A stretch of DNA of 26,562 nucleotides from 2-01-FULL-49-22 sp036507655 (GTDB lineage Bacteria > Patescibacteriota > Saccharimonadia > Saccharimonadales > UBA10212): assembly GCA_036507655.1 (NCBI GenBank), contig DATCIS010000033.1, positions 1 through 26,562 on the forward strand. The letters run 5' to 3'. Each line of letters begins with the position of its first letter. Within the stretch, counting starts at the first letter, position 1. Both the position numbers and the translations under genes were made by a program. Shown here one piece after another: positions 1-7,067 of this stretch. The notes under the pieces are model-generated. The model was not told the DNA's origin. It did not search any database and saw nothing but the letters and a program-made list of their open reading frames with translations.

Positions 1-106
1 GGCCCTTTGTACCTCGGCCAGCCGTTCGTCGGCGACCAGCGCTAATCCCTCGTCCCACTCGCCGGGCCTGGCGCTGTTTTGATAGCGTTAATTCGTTAAA
101 CTTCAT
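1..106 (-). CDS. rplO: 50S ribosomal protein L15, N-terminal part (cut by window edge)
   Basis: L15 is a large-subunit protein that binds 23S rRNA during late assembly. Only the first 35 codons are in the window, starting with ATG at 106-104. The translation begins MKFNELTLSKQRQARR and continues VGRGISAGRRRTAGRG, which matches the glycine/arginine-rich N-terminal tail of L15 (family pattern RVGRGxGSGxGKTxGRG). It starts 2 nt after the rpsE stop codon. In most bacteria rpmD (L30) lies between rpsE and rplO; here there is no room for it. The gene is too short to appear as a long open frame, but the motif and position make the call firm. The 3' part lies outside the window. Confidence 0.93.
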   Translation of the reverse strand, partial: MKFNELTLSKQRQARRVGRGISAGRRRTAGRGTKG

Positions 107-108
107 GG

Positions 109-618
109 CTATTTGACCTTCGAAGCGACCTTTTTAGCCGCAGTTTCCTTTTTTTGAGCTGATCGACTTACCCATTTATCTGCCGGCACCATACTTTGTA
201 GCGCTTGTAGCGTGGCGTAGGCGACGTTGATCCGATTATTTGAGCCAATCGACTTAGACAGGGCGTTTTCGATACCTGCGACCTCGAGTAACGAGCGCAC
301 TACACCGCCGGCAATTAATCCGGTCCCCGGCGCGGCCGGTAAAATCAGAACCTTGGCCCCGCTCATCTTGCCTTCGACTTCGTGAGTCAATGTCCCTTTA
401 TAAATCGGTAATTTGACGAGGTTCTTCTTAGCTGTATTGGTGGCTTTGTTGATTGCGGCTGTTACATCGGCTCCTTTGCTGATGCCCATACCGACTGAAC
501 CTTGGTGGTCTCCAATGACTACCAAAGCTTGGAACCGAAAACGCCGGCCACCCTGGACCACTCTGGCGACGCGGTTGACGAATATGACCCGCTCGTCAAG
601 TGTTCTTTCTTCTTCCAT
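109..618 (-). CDS. rpsE: 30S ribosomal protein S5
   Basis: S5 lies on the back of the 30S body and contributes to decoding fidelity and mRNA unwinding. The protein is 169 aa, a normal length. The N-terminal double-stranded-RNA-binding-like domain (about residues 10-73) is visible as RVARVVQGGRRFRFQALVV followed by GDHQGSVGMGISKGADV. The C-terminal domain carries the conserved glycine-rich segment LPAAPGTGLIAGGVVRSLLE (about 93-112). The C-terminal tail is lysine/alanine rich. The ATG at 618 lies directly after the rplR stop at 619-621, so the two are translationally coupled. The next gene downstream is rplO with no rpmD between. Confidence 0.98.
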   Translation of the reverse strand: MEEERTLDERVIFVNRVARVVQGGRRFRFQALVVIGDHQGSVGMGISKGADVTAAINKATNTAKKNLVKLPIYKGTLTHEVEGKMSGAKVLILPAAPGTGLIAGGVVRSLLEVAGIENALSKSIGSNNRINVAYATLQALQSMVPADKWVSRSAQKKETAAKKVASKVK

Positions 619-978
619 CTAAAACTCCAGTCCCCCAGCCCGAGCAGCTTCAGCCAACTTCTGCACCCGGCCGTGGTACTTGCGCTCGCCGCGGTCAAAA
701 ATCACTTTTTTGACCTTAACTTTTTGGGCTTTTTTAGCAATTTCAGTGCCGGCCCAAGCTGCTTTATCGGCTAGAGATCCAGCCGCCTTTTGGCCGACAG
801 TCGTAGCATAGGCTACGGTGCGGCCAGTGTCATCAATGATAATTTGAGCACTGACATGCCTATGACTTATATGGACGCTCAGCCGAGGTCGTTGGGCTGT
901 ACCAAGTAGCCGGCGGCGGGTCCTTTGGCGTCGCTGGACCAGCTTGAACTTTTTATGCTCTAGGCTGTCTTTACTCAT
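619..978 (-). CDS. rplR: 50S ribosomal protein L18
   Basis: L18 binds 5S rRNA and anchors it in the central protuberance together with L5. The protein is 119 aa, the usual size. The N-terminus is strongly basic (RRQRTRRRLLGTAQRPRLSV), and the C-terminus ends FDRGERKYHGRVQKLAEAAR then AGGLEF, the family's closing signature. Its ATG overlaps the rplF stop by 4 nt (975-978, ATGA), which implies coupled translation. The S8-L6-L18-S5 order matches the classical spc operon. Confidence 0.98.
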   Translation of the reverse strand: MSKDSLEHKKFKLVQRRQRTRRRLLGTAQRPRLSVHISHRHVSAQIIIDDTGRTVAYATTVGQKAAGSLADKAAWAGTEIAKKAQKVKVKKVIFDRGERKYHGRVQKLAEAARAGGLEF

Positions 979-1520
979 GCCGCAGCCTCCTTACCGCTCT
1001 TTCCGCTTTTGCGGATAATCTGCTCATCCACATACTTAATACCTTTACCCTTGTAGGGCTCGGGTTTCTTCAAAGCTCGGATTTCAGCCGCCACTTGCCC
1101 TACTCGTTGCTTTTCAATTCCCCTAACGGTAATAATATTCTGTTCAACCGCCACTTGGACATCAGAGGGCACTCTGTAGATGACGTCATGTGAAAAACCA
1201 AGATTAAACTTTAAGTCTTGGCCTTGGGCTGAGACACGATAACCGACCCCACTGAGCTCGAGCTGGCGCTCAAAGCCCTGGCTAACACCAGTGACCATAT
1301 TCTGGAGCAGTGACCTCATCAGGCCATGTTTGGCCTTAATTGCCGGCTCGTCACTGCTACGCTTCAACACGATCTGACCGTCTGATGTTTCCACTTTAAT
1401 CCCCCTCAGAGCCGTCTGCTTAAGGCTACCCTTGGGTCCGTTAGCGGTCAGCTGACTTTTATCTATTGCGAGAGTCACGCCGCTCGGCAGTGTAATTGGT
1501 TTTTGTCCTATCCGGCTCAT
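975..1520 (-). CDS. rplF: 50S ribosomal protein L6
   Basis: L6 sits near the GTPase-associated centre at the base of the L7/L12 stalk. The protein is 181 aa, as expected for two tandem L6 folds. It begins MSRIGQKPITLPSGVTLAID as in most L6 proteins. The C-terminal domain has the signature KPEPYKGKGIKYVDEQIIRK (about residues 150-169). ATG at 1520 lies 9 nt after the rpsH stop. It ends in TGA inside the ATGA overlap with rplR, which is one of several proofs that TGA is a stop in this organism. Confidence 0.98.
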   Translation of the reverse strand: MSRIGQKPITLPSGVTLAIDKSQLTANGPKGSLKQTALRGIKVETSDGQIVLKRSSDEPAIKAKHGLMRSLLQNMVTGVSQGFERQLELSGVGYRVSAQGQDLKFNLGFSHDVIYRVPSDVQVAVEQNIITVRGIEKQRVGQVAAEIRALKKPEPYKGKGIKYVDEQIIRKSGKSGKEAAA

Positions 1521-1529
1521 GGTTTTCTC

Positions 1530-1925
1530 CTAATAGACCTCACATATTAACTCGCCGCCGAGTTTTTTGGCAGCCGCCTCGGTGCCGCTCATCAAACCAT
1601 TGGAAGTCGATATAATAATTATTCCTCGGCCGCGCTTGACGGTTGGAATTCCGTTGGCGCCGACGTAAACTCGCCTTCCAGGCCGGCTAAGACGCTTGAT
1701 TGATGTGATTTGCGACGGCTGATCTTCGTCGGCTATTGTCAGAGCCAGTTGCAGGCGTCCACCCGATTGGTTGCGGTTGACCGATCTGAGGTAGCCGTTA
1801 GCCATTAGGATCTTGGCTACGTCTTCTTTAATTTTGGAATGCGGTAAGTATACCTCGTTCCGATTAACGCGAGCAGCGTTACGGATTCGGGCTAACATAT
1901 CGCTAATTGGGTCTGTGCTAACCAT
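1530..1925 (-). CDS. rpsH: 30S ribosomal protein S8
   Basis: S8 is a primary 16S rRNA-binding protein of the central domain; in E. coli it also represses the spc operon by binding its mRNA. The protein is 131 aa, a normal size. It begins with the standard DPISDMLARIRNAARVNR. The C-terminal RNA-binding core reads IIISTSNGLMSGTEAAAKKL then GGELICEVY, equivalent to the family's STSxGLM...GGExLCxVW. The start is ATG at 1925, 5 nt after the rpsN stop. No S8-binding mimic of the E. coli type was identified around rplE-rpsN here. Confidence 0.98.
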   Translation of the reverse strand: MVSTDPISDMLARIRNAARVNRNEVYLPHSKIKEDVAKILMANGYLRSVNRNQSGGRLQLALTIADEDQPSQITSIKRLSRPGRRVYVGANGIPTVKRGRGIIIISTSNGLMSGTEAAAKKLGGELICEVY

Positions 1926-1930
1926 CTTAT

Positions 1931-2200
1931 CTACCAGCTACTCTTAGTTACTCCGGGAATCTCACCGCGTGAAGCGTGTTCCCTGAAGGCTATTCGGCTA
2001 AGGCCGAACTGGCGCATATAACCCCTCGAGCGGCCGGTTTCAAAACAGCGGTTTTTGCGCCTGGTCGGGCTGGAGTTGCGCGGCAATTTGGCCAATGCCT
2101 CGTAATCACCAGCGGCTTTAAGCTCGGCTCGCGTAGCAGCATATTGCTCATACATCTTCTGACGCTTGGCGTCACGCGCTAAAATCGATTTCTTAGCCAT
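1931..2200 (-). CDS. rpsN: 30S ribosomal protein S14, long zinc-free form
   Basis: S14 stabilises the 30S head and assembles late. The protein is 89 aa, the long C-minus form, not the roughly 61-aa zinc-ribbon form. The core reads RKNRCFETGRSRGYMRQFGL then SRIAFREHASRGEIPGVTKS and ends in SW. There is one cysteine and no CxxC pair, so it should not bind zinc. The ATG at 2200 has a good ribosome-binding site, GGAGG (2210-2214), 9 nt upstream; this lies inside the preceding 36-codon ORF. The start is 1 nt after that ORF's stop. In most genomes rpsN directly follows rplE, so the ORF between them is unusual. Confidence 0.98.
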   Translation of the reverse strand: MAKKSILARDAKRQKMYEQYAATRAELKAAGDYEALAKLPRNSSPTRRKNRCFETGRSRGYMRQFGLSRIAFREHASRGEIPGVTKSSW

Positions 2201-2201
2201 T

Positions 2202-2312
2202 TTATGCGCCCTCCGGGCTTATGAGACAAACCATACGGTTTTTCTCATCACGCAGGCAAAATGGAATACATTTTGTCTGGCTGCTCTTTTCCCTAAAATC
2301 AAAACTTGGCAT
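2202..2312 (-). CDS. Unknown 36-aa cysteine-containing protein between L5 and S14
   Basis: I do not recognise this protein. The frame runs from ATG at 2312-2310 to TAA at 2204-2202, giving 36 residues. The start codon directly follows the rplE TAA (2313-2315) with no gap, and the stop is 1 nt before the rpsN ATG. A strong ribosome-binding site, AAGGAG (2322-2327), lies 9 nt before the ATG inside the rplE end; rpsN has the same 9-nt spacing. The product starts MPSFDFREKSSQTK, has Cys15, Cys19 and Cys29, mixed charge and no membrane segment, and ends LISPEGA. The exact fit into an otherwise overlapping operon argues for a real gene. Length and three cysteines vaguely recall L36, but the spacing CxxxC, the missing histidine and the location do not fit. 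It could be a small ribosome-associated or metal-binding protein; this is inference only. Confidence 0.7.
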   Translation of the reverse strand: MPSFDFREKSSQTKCIPFCLRDEKNRMVCLISPEGA

Positions 2313-2897
2313 TTATCTACTCTCCTTCTCAAATGGCATTCCAAACTTCTCAAGTAATGCCCTTGAATGTTCTGCCCCTCGGCAATTGATAACAAAAACT
2401 ACCTGCAAGCCATGCGGCGTGGCAGTGTCCTCGAAAGCCAGCTCCGGGAAAACCGACTGATCACTAAGACCCAGGCCGTAGTTACCCTGAGCATCAAATG
2501 AATCAAGTCTGACCCCGTGGAAGTCTCTCAACCTAGGCAATACCAGGTTAATCAGCCGATCGGCAAACTCATACATTCTATCACCCCTAAGTGTTACCTT
2601 CAACCCGACTTGACTGCCAGCCCGTAGCTTAAAGCCAGCAATCGAGACCTTAGCGACGGTTCTTACCGGTTGTTGGCCGCTAATTTTACGCAGGGTATTG
2701 GTTGCGGCCTCTATAACTTTTTTGTCGTCTTTGGCTCGTCCCAATCCGGCATTGATGATGATTTTTTCCAGTTTTGGTACCTGGTGGATATTCATGAGCT
2801 TCAGTTCGTCCTTCAGCACCTTGGAGTATCTATCTCTGTACAAAGACTTAAGGCGCGGGGTGTAGGCTGCAGATTTTTGGGCAACTTCCAAGGCCAT
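2313..2897 (-). CDS. rplE: 50S ribosomal protein L5
   Basis: L5 binds 5S rRNA in the central protuberance and contacts P-site tRNA. The protein is 194 aa, slightly longer than the usual 180 or so because of the N-terminus (MALEVAQKSAAYTPRLKSLY). Conserved blocks are KLEKIIINAGLGRAKDDKKV (about residues 43-62), KLRAGSQVGLKVTLRGDRMY and the closing FGMPFEK. The ATG at 2897 overlaps the rplX stop by 1 nt (TAATG arrangement). Its last codons contain the AAGGAG ribosome-binding site of the downstream 36-codon ORF. Confidence 0.98.
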   Translation of the reverse strand: MALEVAQKSAAYTPRLKSLYRDRYSKVLKDELKLMNIHQVPKLEKIIINAGLGRAKDDKKVIEAATNTLRKISGQQPVRTVAKVSIAGFKLRAGSQVGLKVTLRGDRMYEFADRLINLVLPRLRDFHGVRLDSFDAQGNYGLGLSDQSVFPELAFEDTATPHGLQVVFVINCRGAEHSRALLEKFGMPFEKESR

Positions 2898-3217
2898 TAT
2901 TTAATCTCCTTGCCTGAAGTTTTCATAGTCCTGGTCTTCTTGCCGGTCGTACTAATCTTATACGCGATGGCAGAGGCTTTTTTCTTGGAGCTGTCATAGA
3001 TGCCCACTTTACTAACCCAAATCGGTTGCGTAACTTCAATGATGCCCCCCTGGGGATTAACCCTGGTCGGTTTAAGATGCCGCTTAGCCACGTTAATGCC
3101 TTCGACTGTCAGCTTGTTGAGTTTTGGATGGACGGCCAATATCTTTCCGGTGCGGCCTTTGTACTTGCCGGAACGCACCATAACTGTGTCGCCTTTCTTT
3201 AACTTAATCTTGGTCAT
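2897..3217 (-). CDS. rplX: 50S ribosomal protein L24
   Basis: L24 initiates 50S assembly by binding the 5' domain of 23S rRNA. The protein is 106 aa. The KOW motif is clear at the N-terminus: KKGDTVMVRSGKYKGRTGKI (about residues 7-26), followed by VEGINVAKRHLKPT and the GGIIEVTQPIWVSKVGI block. It overlaps rplN by 4 nt (ATGA, 3214-3217) and rplE by 1 nt, so translation is probably coupled on both sides. Confidence 0.98.
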   Translation of the reverse strand: MTKIKLKKGDTVMVRSGKYKGRTGKILAVHPKLNKLTVEGINVAKRHLKPTRVNPQGGIIEVTQPIWVSKVGIYDSSKKKASAIAYKISTTGKKTRTMKTSGKEIK

Positions 3218-3585
3218 AGTACCTCTGGCGCCAACGATATTATCCGACTGAAGCCTTTTTCACGCAGTTCCCGTGGGACCGGGCCAAAAATTCGCGTCCC
3301 GCGGGGCGTCTTATTATCTTCGGCCAGAACAACCGCGGCATTATCGTCAAACTTGATCAGCGAACCGTCACTACGTTTAATCGGATTCTTAGTCCTGACA
3401 ACCACGGCCTTGACAACGCTTTTGCGTTTAACAGCTCCTGTCGGGCTGGCGGTTTTAACGCTGGCCACGATAATATCGCCAGTCCGGGCATAGCGCCGGC
3501 GTGTACCGCCCAGTACCCGTATACATTGAAGGGTACGGGCGCCGCTGTTATCTGTAGCTATCAATTTTGTCTCCTGCTGTATCAT
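3214..3585 (-). CDS. rplN: 50S ribosomal protein L14
   Basis: L14 lies at the subunit interface and forms bridge B8 with 16S rRNA; it is also the docking site of the silencing factor RsfS. The protein is 123 aa, the standard size. The N-terminus MIQQETKLIATDNSGARTLQ and the block VVVRTKNPIKRSDGSLIKFD are diagnostic. The last part, GPVPRELREKGFSRIISLAP, is also canonical. The ATG overlaps the rpsQ stop by 4 nt (3582-3585). Confidence 0.98.
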   Translation of the reverse strand: MIQQETKLIATDNSGARTLQCIRVLGGTRRRYARTGDIIVASVKTASPTGAVKRKSVVKAVVVRTKNPIKRSDGSLIKFDDNAAVVLAEDNKTPRGTRIFGPVPRELREKGFSRIISLAPEVL

Positions 3586-3932
3586 TTCGGTTCCTTCTCT
3601 CCTTTGCGTTGGCGAGGGACTTTTGGCTGCTGCTTTTTCTCTATTTCTTCCATAGGCACATCAGCCGCTGCATCTTTCTCTTCAAAACCAGCACCTGCCC
3701 GCTCGATTATCTTCGCCAGAATGAATCTTTTACGGTGGCTGATCGGCCGTGATTCGCGGATGCTGACCAGATCACCAACTTTGGCCTGATTCTTGTCGTC
3801 ATGAGCCATGAACTTTCGGTGACGAGTGTACTGCTTCTTATAAACCGGATGCGTCTGACGTATGACAACCCTAACACCAATCGTCTTATCGGCCTTGTCG
3901 CTAAAAACTCTGCCTCTGATTACCCGTTTCAT
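3582..3932 (-). CDS. rpsQ: 30S ribosomal protein S17 with a long charged C-terminal tail
   Basis: S17 is an early-assembly 16S rRNA-binding protein with an OB fold. Residues 1-80 are typical: RGRVFSDKADKTIGVRVVIR, then HPVYKKQYTRHRKFMAHDD and ISHRKRFILAKIIER. At 116 aa it is about 30 residues longer than the usual 80-90. The extra tail (about residues 82-116) is highly charged: an acidic stretch (FEEKDAAADVPMEEIEKK) followed by a basic end (PRQRKGEKEPK). The tail looks unstructured. The gene overlaps both neighbours by 4 nt: rpmC at 3929-3932 and rplN at 3582-3585. TGA is the stop codon. Confidence 0.97.
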   Translation of the reverse strand: MKRVIRGRVFSDKADKTIGVRVVIRQTHPVYKKQYTRHRKFMAHDDKNQAKVGDLVSIRESRPISHRKRFILAKIIERAGAGFEEKDAAADVPMEEIEKKQQPKVPRQRKGEKEPK

Positions 3933-4132
3933 GAGATATCCTCTTTGGCCAGCTGCTCACCCAGTATTGTCAGCACTCTGGCCAGGTCTTTGCGCTTAGA
4001 GCGTAGGACCCGAACGTTCTGGACTTCGCCACTGTATAGCCGGCGCCGTAGTTCGGCGATCTCTTCCCTAAGCTTCGTCTGTTCCTTAGTGAGCTCGGCG
4101 GTTGTCAATTTGCGGATATCAGCCACTTTCAT
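3929..4132 (-). CDS. rpmC: 50S ribosomal protein L29
   Basis: L29 lies near the polypeptide exit tunnel next to L23 and helps dock nascent-chain factors such as trigger factor, which is also encoded in this window. The protein is 67 aa, two long helices as usual: VADIRKLTTAELTKEQTKLR followed by LRRRLYSGEVQNVRVLRSKR. The ATG at 4132 is 2 nt after the rplP stop. The gene ends in TGA within the ATGA overlap with rpsQ. Confidence 0.97.
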   Translation of the reverse strand: MKVADIRKLTTAELTKEQTKLREEIAELRRRLYSGEVQNVRVLRSKRKDLARVLTILGEQLAKEDIS

Positions 4133-4134
4133 CT

Positions 4135-4551
4135 TTACTGTTCCTTCTTGACAATAAATGTCGTCTTAAGCGGTAGCTTATGAGCTGCCAAGCGCATGGC
4201 TTCGCGGGCTACGTCTTCTGCGACACCATCCATTTCGAACATCACGTTTCCAGGCTTAACCTTAGCTACGAAGAATTCTGGATTACCCTTGCCGCTGCCC
4301 ATTTTGACATCGAGCGGTTTCTTAGTAACGGGAGTGTGCGGAAAAATCCGTATCCATATCTGGCCGCCACGTTTAACATATCTAGTCATGGCCTGGCGTG
4401 CGGCCTCGATTTGGCGACTGCTTACACGTTCGGCGTTTTGGCTAACTAGACCGTAAGCACCAAAGGCCAATTCGTTAAGCGAGGTGGCCACGCCGCCGTG
4501 TATGCGGCCTTTGCGGACTTTACGGTATTTAGTTCGGCTGGGCATCAACAT
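4135..4551 (-). CDS. rplP: 50S ribosomal protein L16
   Basis: L16 organises the A-site tRNA binding region of the 50S subunit. The protein is 138 aa, normal. It starts MLMPSRTKYRKVRKGRIHGG and contains RGGQIWIRIFPHTPVTKKPL and GSGKGNPEFFVAKVKPGNVM (the family's P-loop-like GxGKG block). ATG at 4551 is 1 nt after the rpsC stop; the second methionine two codons later is also possible, but the MLMP start is the family norm. Confidence 0.98.
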   Translation of the reverse strand: MLMPSRTKYRKVRKGRIHGGVATSLNELAFGAYGLVSQNAERVSSRQIEAARQAMTRYVKRGGQIWIRIFPHTPVTKKPLDVKMGSGKGNPEFFVAKVKPGNVMFEMDGVAEDVAREAMRLAAHKLPLKTTFIVKKEQ

Positions 4552-4552
4552 C

Positions 4553-5182
4553 TTACATTTCTCCCCTGTAAATCCAAACTTTCACACCGATAATGCCGGC
4601 TCCCGGGTAAAGTGCTCTAGAGCTGGCATAATCGACGTCGGCCCGCAAGGTGGTTAATGGTACGCTGCCTTGGATTTCCTTCTCCCGACGGCTCATCTCA
4701 TAGCCGCCAAGACGGCCGGCAATTTCGATACGTACACCCTTGGCACCAGCTCGCATGGCTGATGAAGCTGACTGTTTCATGGCCCGCCTAAAGGCTATGC
4801 GTTTTTCAAGTTGATGGGCGATATTCTCGGCAACCAGTTTGGCTTGCAGCTCGGCGCGCTTGATTTCTTCAATATTCACTCTTACGGGCACGCCATATAT
4901 CTTCTCGATTTCGTCCTTAAGCTCGGTCGCGCCAATACCGCCACGGCCGATAACCACGCCGGCTTTAGCCGTCTGAATGGTAATCGTGACTAGATTAGGC
5001 GAACGTTCGATGTCAACCTTGTTAATAGCTGCTCTGGAGCCAAGTTTGTCATCTATTAGCTTACGGGCAACTAGGTCTTGCTTAAGATAACTGGCATAGT
5101 CTTTCTTACCGGCGAACCATTTGCTTCGCCAATCTTTGCTTACCTGGAGCCTCAGGCTGATTGGATTAACTTTTTGTCCCAT
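4553..5182 (-). CDS. rpsC: 30S ribosomal protein S3
   Basis: S3 forms part of the mRNA entry tunnel and its helicase. The protein is 209 aa. It begins MGQKVNPISLRLQVSKDWRS. A type-II KH domain lies in the middle: residues around 79-88 read GRGGIGATEL, a GRGG variant of the usual GRKG loop. The C-terminal domain carries AGAKGVRIEIAGRLGGYEMS and the RxEKEIQGSVPLTTLRADVD block. It follows the rplV stop directly (start 5182, stop at 5183-5185). Confidence 0.98.
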   Translation of the reverse strand: MGQKVNPISLRLQVSKDWRSKWFAGKKDYASYLKQDLVARKLIDDKLGSRAAINKVDIERSPNLVTITIQTAKAGVVIGRGGIGATELKDEIEKIYGVPVRVNIEEIKRAELQAKLVAENIAHQLEKRIAFRRAMKQSASSAMRAGAKGVRIEIAGRLGGYEMSRREKEIQGSVPLTTLRADVDYASSRALYPGAGIIGVKVWIYRGEM

Positions 5183-5581
5183 CTATTTAACTCCTTTAGC
5201 CTGAATGTTAGTCGCAGGCATATCGGCGGTTTTTTTCTTTAGCTCGCGCTTATCACCCTCAACAACTACCTTGATATGGCTAGTCTTGCGGGCATATCTT
5301 AAAGCGCGGCCTCGAGCTGCAGCCCGGTAGCGCTTAAAACGCGGACCGGCAGTAACAGATATCTCTGATATATAAAGGCTGTCGGGCTTGTAGTTATGGT
5401 TGTGCTGGGCATTGGCTTTGGCACTCAAAACTGCTTTTTTCAGAGCCTCTGCCGGGCGGCGAGGAGTATGTTCTAGAATAGTCAGAGCGTCGGACACTGT
5501 CCGACCGCGCACCAAAGCCGCCACCACGCTGACCTTCCGCGGGCTCATTCTGACTGCTTTACTGAGCGCTGTGGCGACCAT
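5183..5581 (-). CDS. rplV: 50S ribosomal protein L22
   Basis: L22 lines the peptide exit tunnel; its hairpin loop is the classical site of macrolide-resistance changes. The protein is 132 aa. Diagnostic blocks are VRMSPRKVSVVAALVRGRTV, the HTPRRPAEALKKAVLSAKAN helix and SEISVTAGPRFKRYRAAARG (the hairpin). It has a C-terminal extension of about 20 residues after the usual end (ELKKKTADMPATNIQAKGVK). ATG at 5581 lies 3 nt after the rpsS stop. Confidence 0.98.
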   Translation of the reverse strand: MVATALSKAVRMSPRKVSVVAALVRGRTVSDALTILEHTPRRPAEALKKAVLSAKANAQHNHNYKPDSLYISEISVTAGPRFKRYRAAARGRALRYARKTSHIKVVVEGDKRELKKKTADMPATNIQAKGVK

Positions 5582-5584
5582 AGA

Positions 5585-5893
5585 CTAGCCTTCCGACCTC
5601 GGCTTTGATGATTCGGCCGTTTCCTGGGCTTTAGCTAACTTTCCGCCGTGGCCACGGAATTTGCGTGTCGGAGCAAACTCGCCCAACTTATGACCGACCA
5701 TATCTTCAGTAATAAATACCGGGACGTGGACTTTGCCGTTATGAACAGCGACGGTACGGCCCACAAACTCCGGCGCAATCGTCGAAGCTCTGGCCCAGGT
5801 TTTAACGATGCTTCGGTCTTCAGAACCAAGAGCTGCCACTTTCTTGGCGAGCTTGGGATCGACAAATGGCCCTTTCTTAAGTGATCTTCCCAT
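5585..5893 (-). CDS. rpsS: 30S ribosomal protein S19
   Basis: S19 lies in the 30S head and forms an intersubunit bridge with L5. The protein is 102 aa. It begins MGRSLKKGPFVDPKLAKKVA and has the core KTWARASTIAPEFVGRTVAV, then VGHKLGEFAPTRKFRGHGGK, all canonical. ATG at 5893 lies 2 nt after the rplB stop. The ribosome-binding site lies inside the rplB end (AGGAGAT). Confidence 0.98.
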   Translation of the reverse strand: MGRSLKKGPFVDPKLAKKVAALGSEDRSIVKTWARASTIAPEFVGRTVAVHNGKVHVPVFITEDMVGHKLGEFAPTRKFRGHGGKLAKAQETAESSKPRSEG

Positions 5894-5895
5894 AT

Positions 5896-6729
5896 CTATC
5901 TCCTCTTACCTTGTCGGCGTTTACGGATGATGAATTTATCGGTTGTCTGACGTCTGCGTGTCTTATAGCCAAGCGTTCGCTGGCCCCACGGGGTACGGGG
6001 GTCGGAACCGCCCTTACCCTTACCTTCGCCGCCGCCGTGCGGGTGGCTGGCGGCATTCATAGCCACGCCTCTGACTGTCGGACGGATTCCCATCCGGCGA
6101 CGACGACCGGCTTTACCGAGCTTAACGTTTTGATGCTGCTCGTTACCTACAACACCAACGGTTGACATTGATTCGGTGCTTACCATCCGCACCTCGCCAC
6201 TGGGCAATCTGATTTGAGCATATTTTTCATCTTTAGCTACCAATTGGGCGCTCGAACCAGCGGTCCGAGCCAACTGGGCGCCTCGGCCTGGCTGAAGTTC
6301 AACTGCGTGAACCGCCGTACCCACAGGTATGCTTTTTAAAGGTAATCGGTTGCCTGGCTCGATTGGCGCTTCTTCGGCAACAACCAACTTATCACCAGGT
6401 TTCATGCCTTTGGTGGCCAAAATATAATGGTAAACATCGCGCTGGTCTTTAATGCGGGCTATGCGCGCGCTGCGGTTGGGGTCATATTCAATAGCTTCGA
6501 CTTTGGCTTCCGTTTCAGGTAGCAGGTTAAAATCAACCAGGCGGTAAAACTTACGGGCGCCACCGCCACGGTGCCGGGTGGTGATTCTGCCGGTGGCGCT
6601 ACGGCCAATACGCCCTCTTTTAACCCTAAGAAGACTCTTTAGGGGCTTTTTGGCGGTAATGTCGGCAAAGTCCTGGCTGGTCATGCCCCGTCGAGCGGGA
6701 GTTGTCGGGTTGTGCGACCGGATAGCCAT
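5896..6729 (-). CDS. rplB: 50S ribosomal protein L2
   Basis: L2 is needed for subunit association and peptidyl-transferase function. The protein is 277 aa, standard. The N-terminal RNA-binding domain has GRITTRHRGGGARKFYRLVD and EYDPNRSARIARIKD. The C-terminal signature reads RGVAMNAASHPHGGGEGKGK (about residues 220-239), with the conserved HPHGGG; the usual MNPxDHPHGGG is changed to MNAASHPHGGG. ATG overlaps the rplW stop by 1 nt. Confidence 0.98.
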   Translation of the reverse strand: MAIRSHNPTTPARRGMTSQDFADITAKKPLKSLLRVKRGRIGRSATGRITTRHRGGGARKFYRLVDFNLLPETEAKVEAIEYDPNRSARIARIKDQRDVYHYILATKGMKPGDKLVVAEEAPIEPGNRLPLKSIPVGTAVHAVELQPGRGAQLARTAGSSAQLVAKDEKYAQIRLPSGEVRMVSTESMSTVGVVGNEQHQNVKLGKAGRRRRMGIRPTVRGVAMNAASHPHGGGEGKGKGGSDPRTPWGQRTLGYKTRRRQTTDKFIIRKRRQGKRR

Positions 6730-7067
6730 TAACTTGTCTCCTTCTTGGCTTTTTTCTTATCTTCATCAACGGCGGAGAAAATCGGCAATTTGTCACTTTC
6801 TTTAAGCCGCACGTAAGCCTTGCGAATGGCTGAGGTATGGCCGCGATGGACGATACGTCCACCACGACGGTATGTCCGTTTGTTCTTCCCGGGTTGAGAG
6901 GCAATCTTAACTGACTCGACTGTAACACCGTATTGGGCAGCCACCGCCCTTGCGATGCTTAAACGACTTAAGCTGGCAGGAACAGCAAAAATATAGGTGT
7001 TACGCTCTTCGCTCAGGGCGTAAGCCTTTTCGCTTAGGCGCGGCTTGAGTATGATGGTTTTATCCAT
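6729..7067 (-). CDS. rplW: 50S ribosomal protein L23
   Basis: L23 sits at the tunnel exit and is the main docking site for trigger factor. The protein is 112 aa. Canonical features are ILKPRLSEKAYALSEERNTY at the N-terminus, the helix LSIARAVAAQYGVTVESVKI and the RRGGRIVHRGHTSAIRKAYV block. Its short charged tail ends KKKAKKETS. It overlaps rplD and rplB by 1 nt each. Confidence 0.97.
   Translation of the reverse strand: MDKTIILKPRLSEKAYALSEERNTYIFAVPASLSRLSIARAVAAQYGVTVESVKIASQPGKNKRTYRRGGRIVHRGHTSAIRKAYVRLKESDKLPIFSAVDEDKKKAKKETS

Noticed and set aside
2202..2312. The 36-residue ORF as ribosomal protein L36 (rpmJ)
   Set aside because: Length and three cysteines are similar, but L36 has CxxC-x12-C-x4-H and very basic ends; this has CxxxC-x9-C, no histidine and acidic residues.
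3582..3932. Alternative genetic code with TGA as glycine (Gracilibacteria/Absconditabacteria)
   Set aside because: TGA ends rplR-adjacent rplF, rpmC, rpsQ, rplN and fusA at the positions expected from protein families, so it is a stop.
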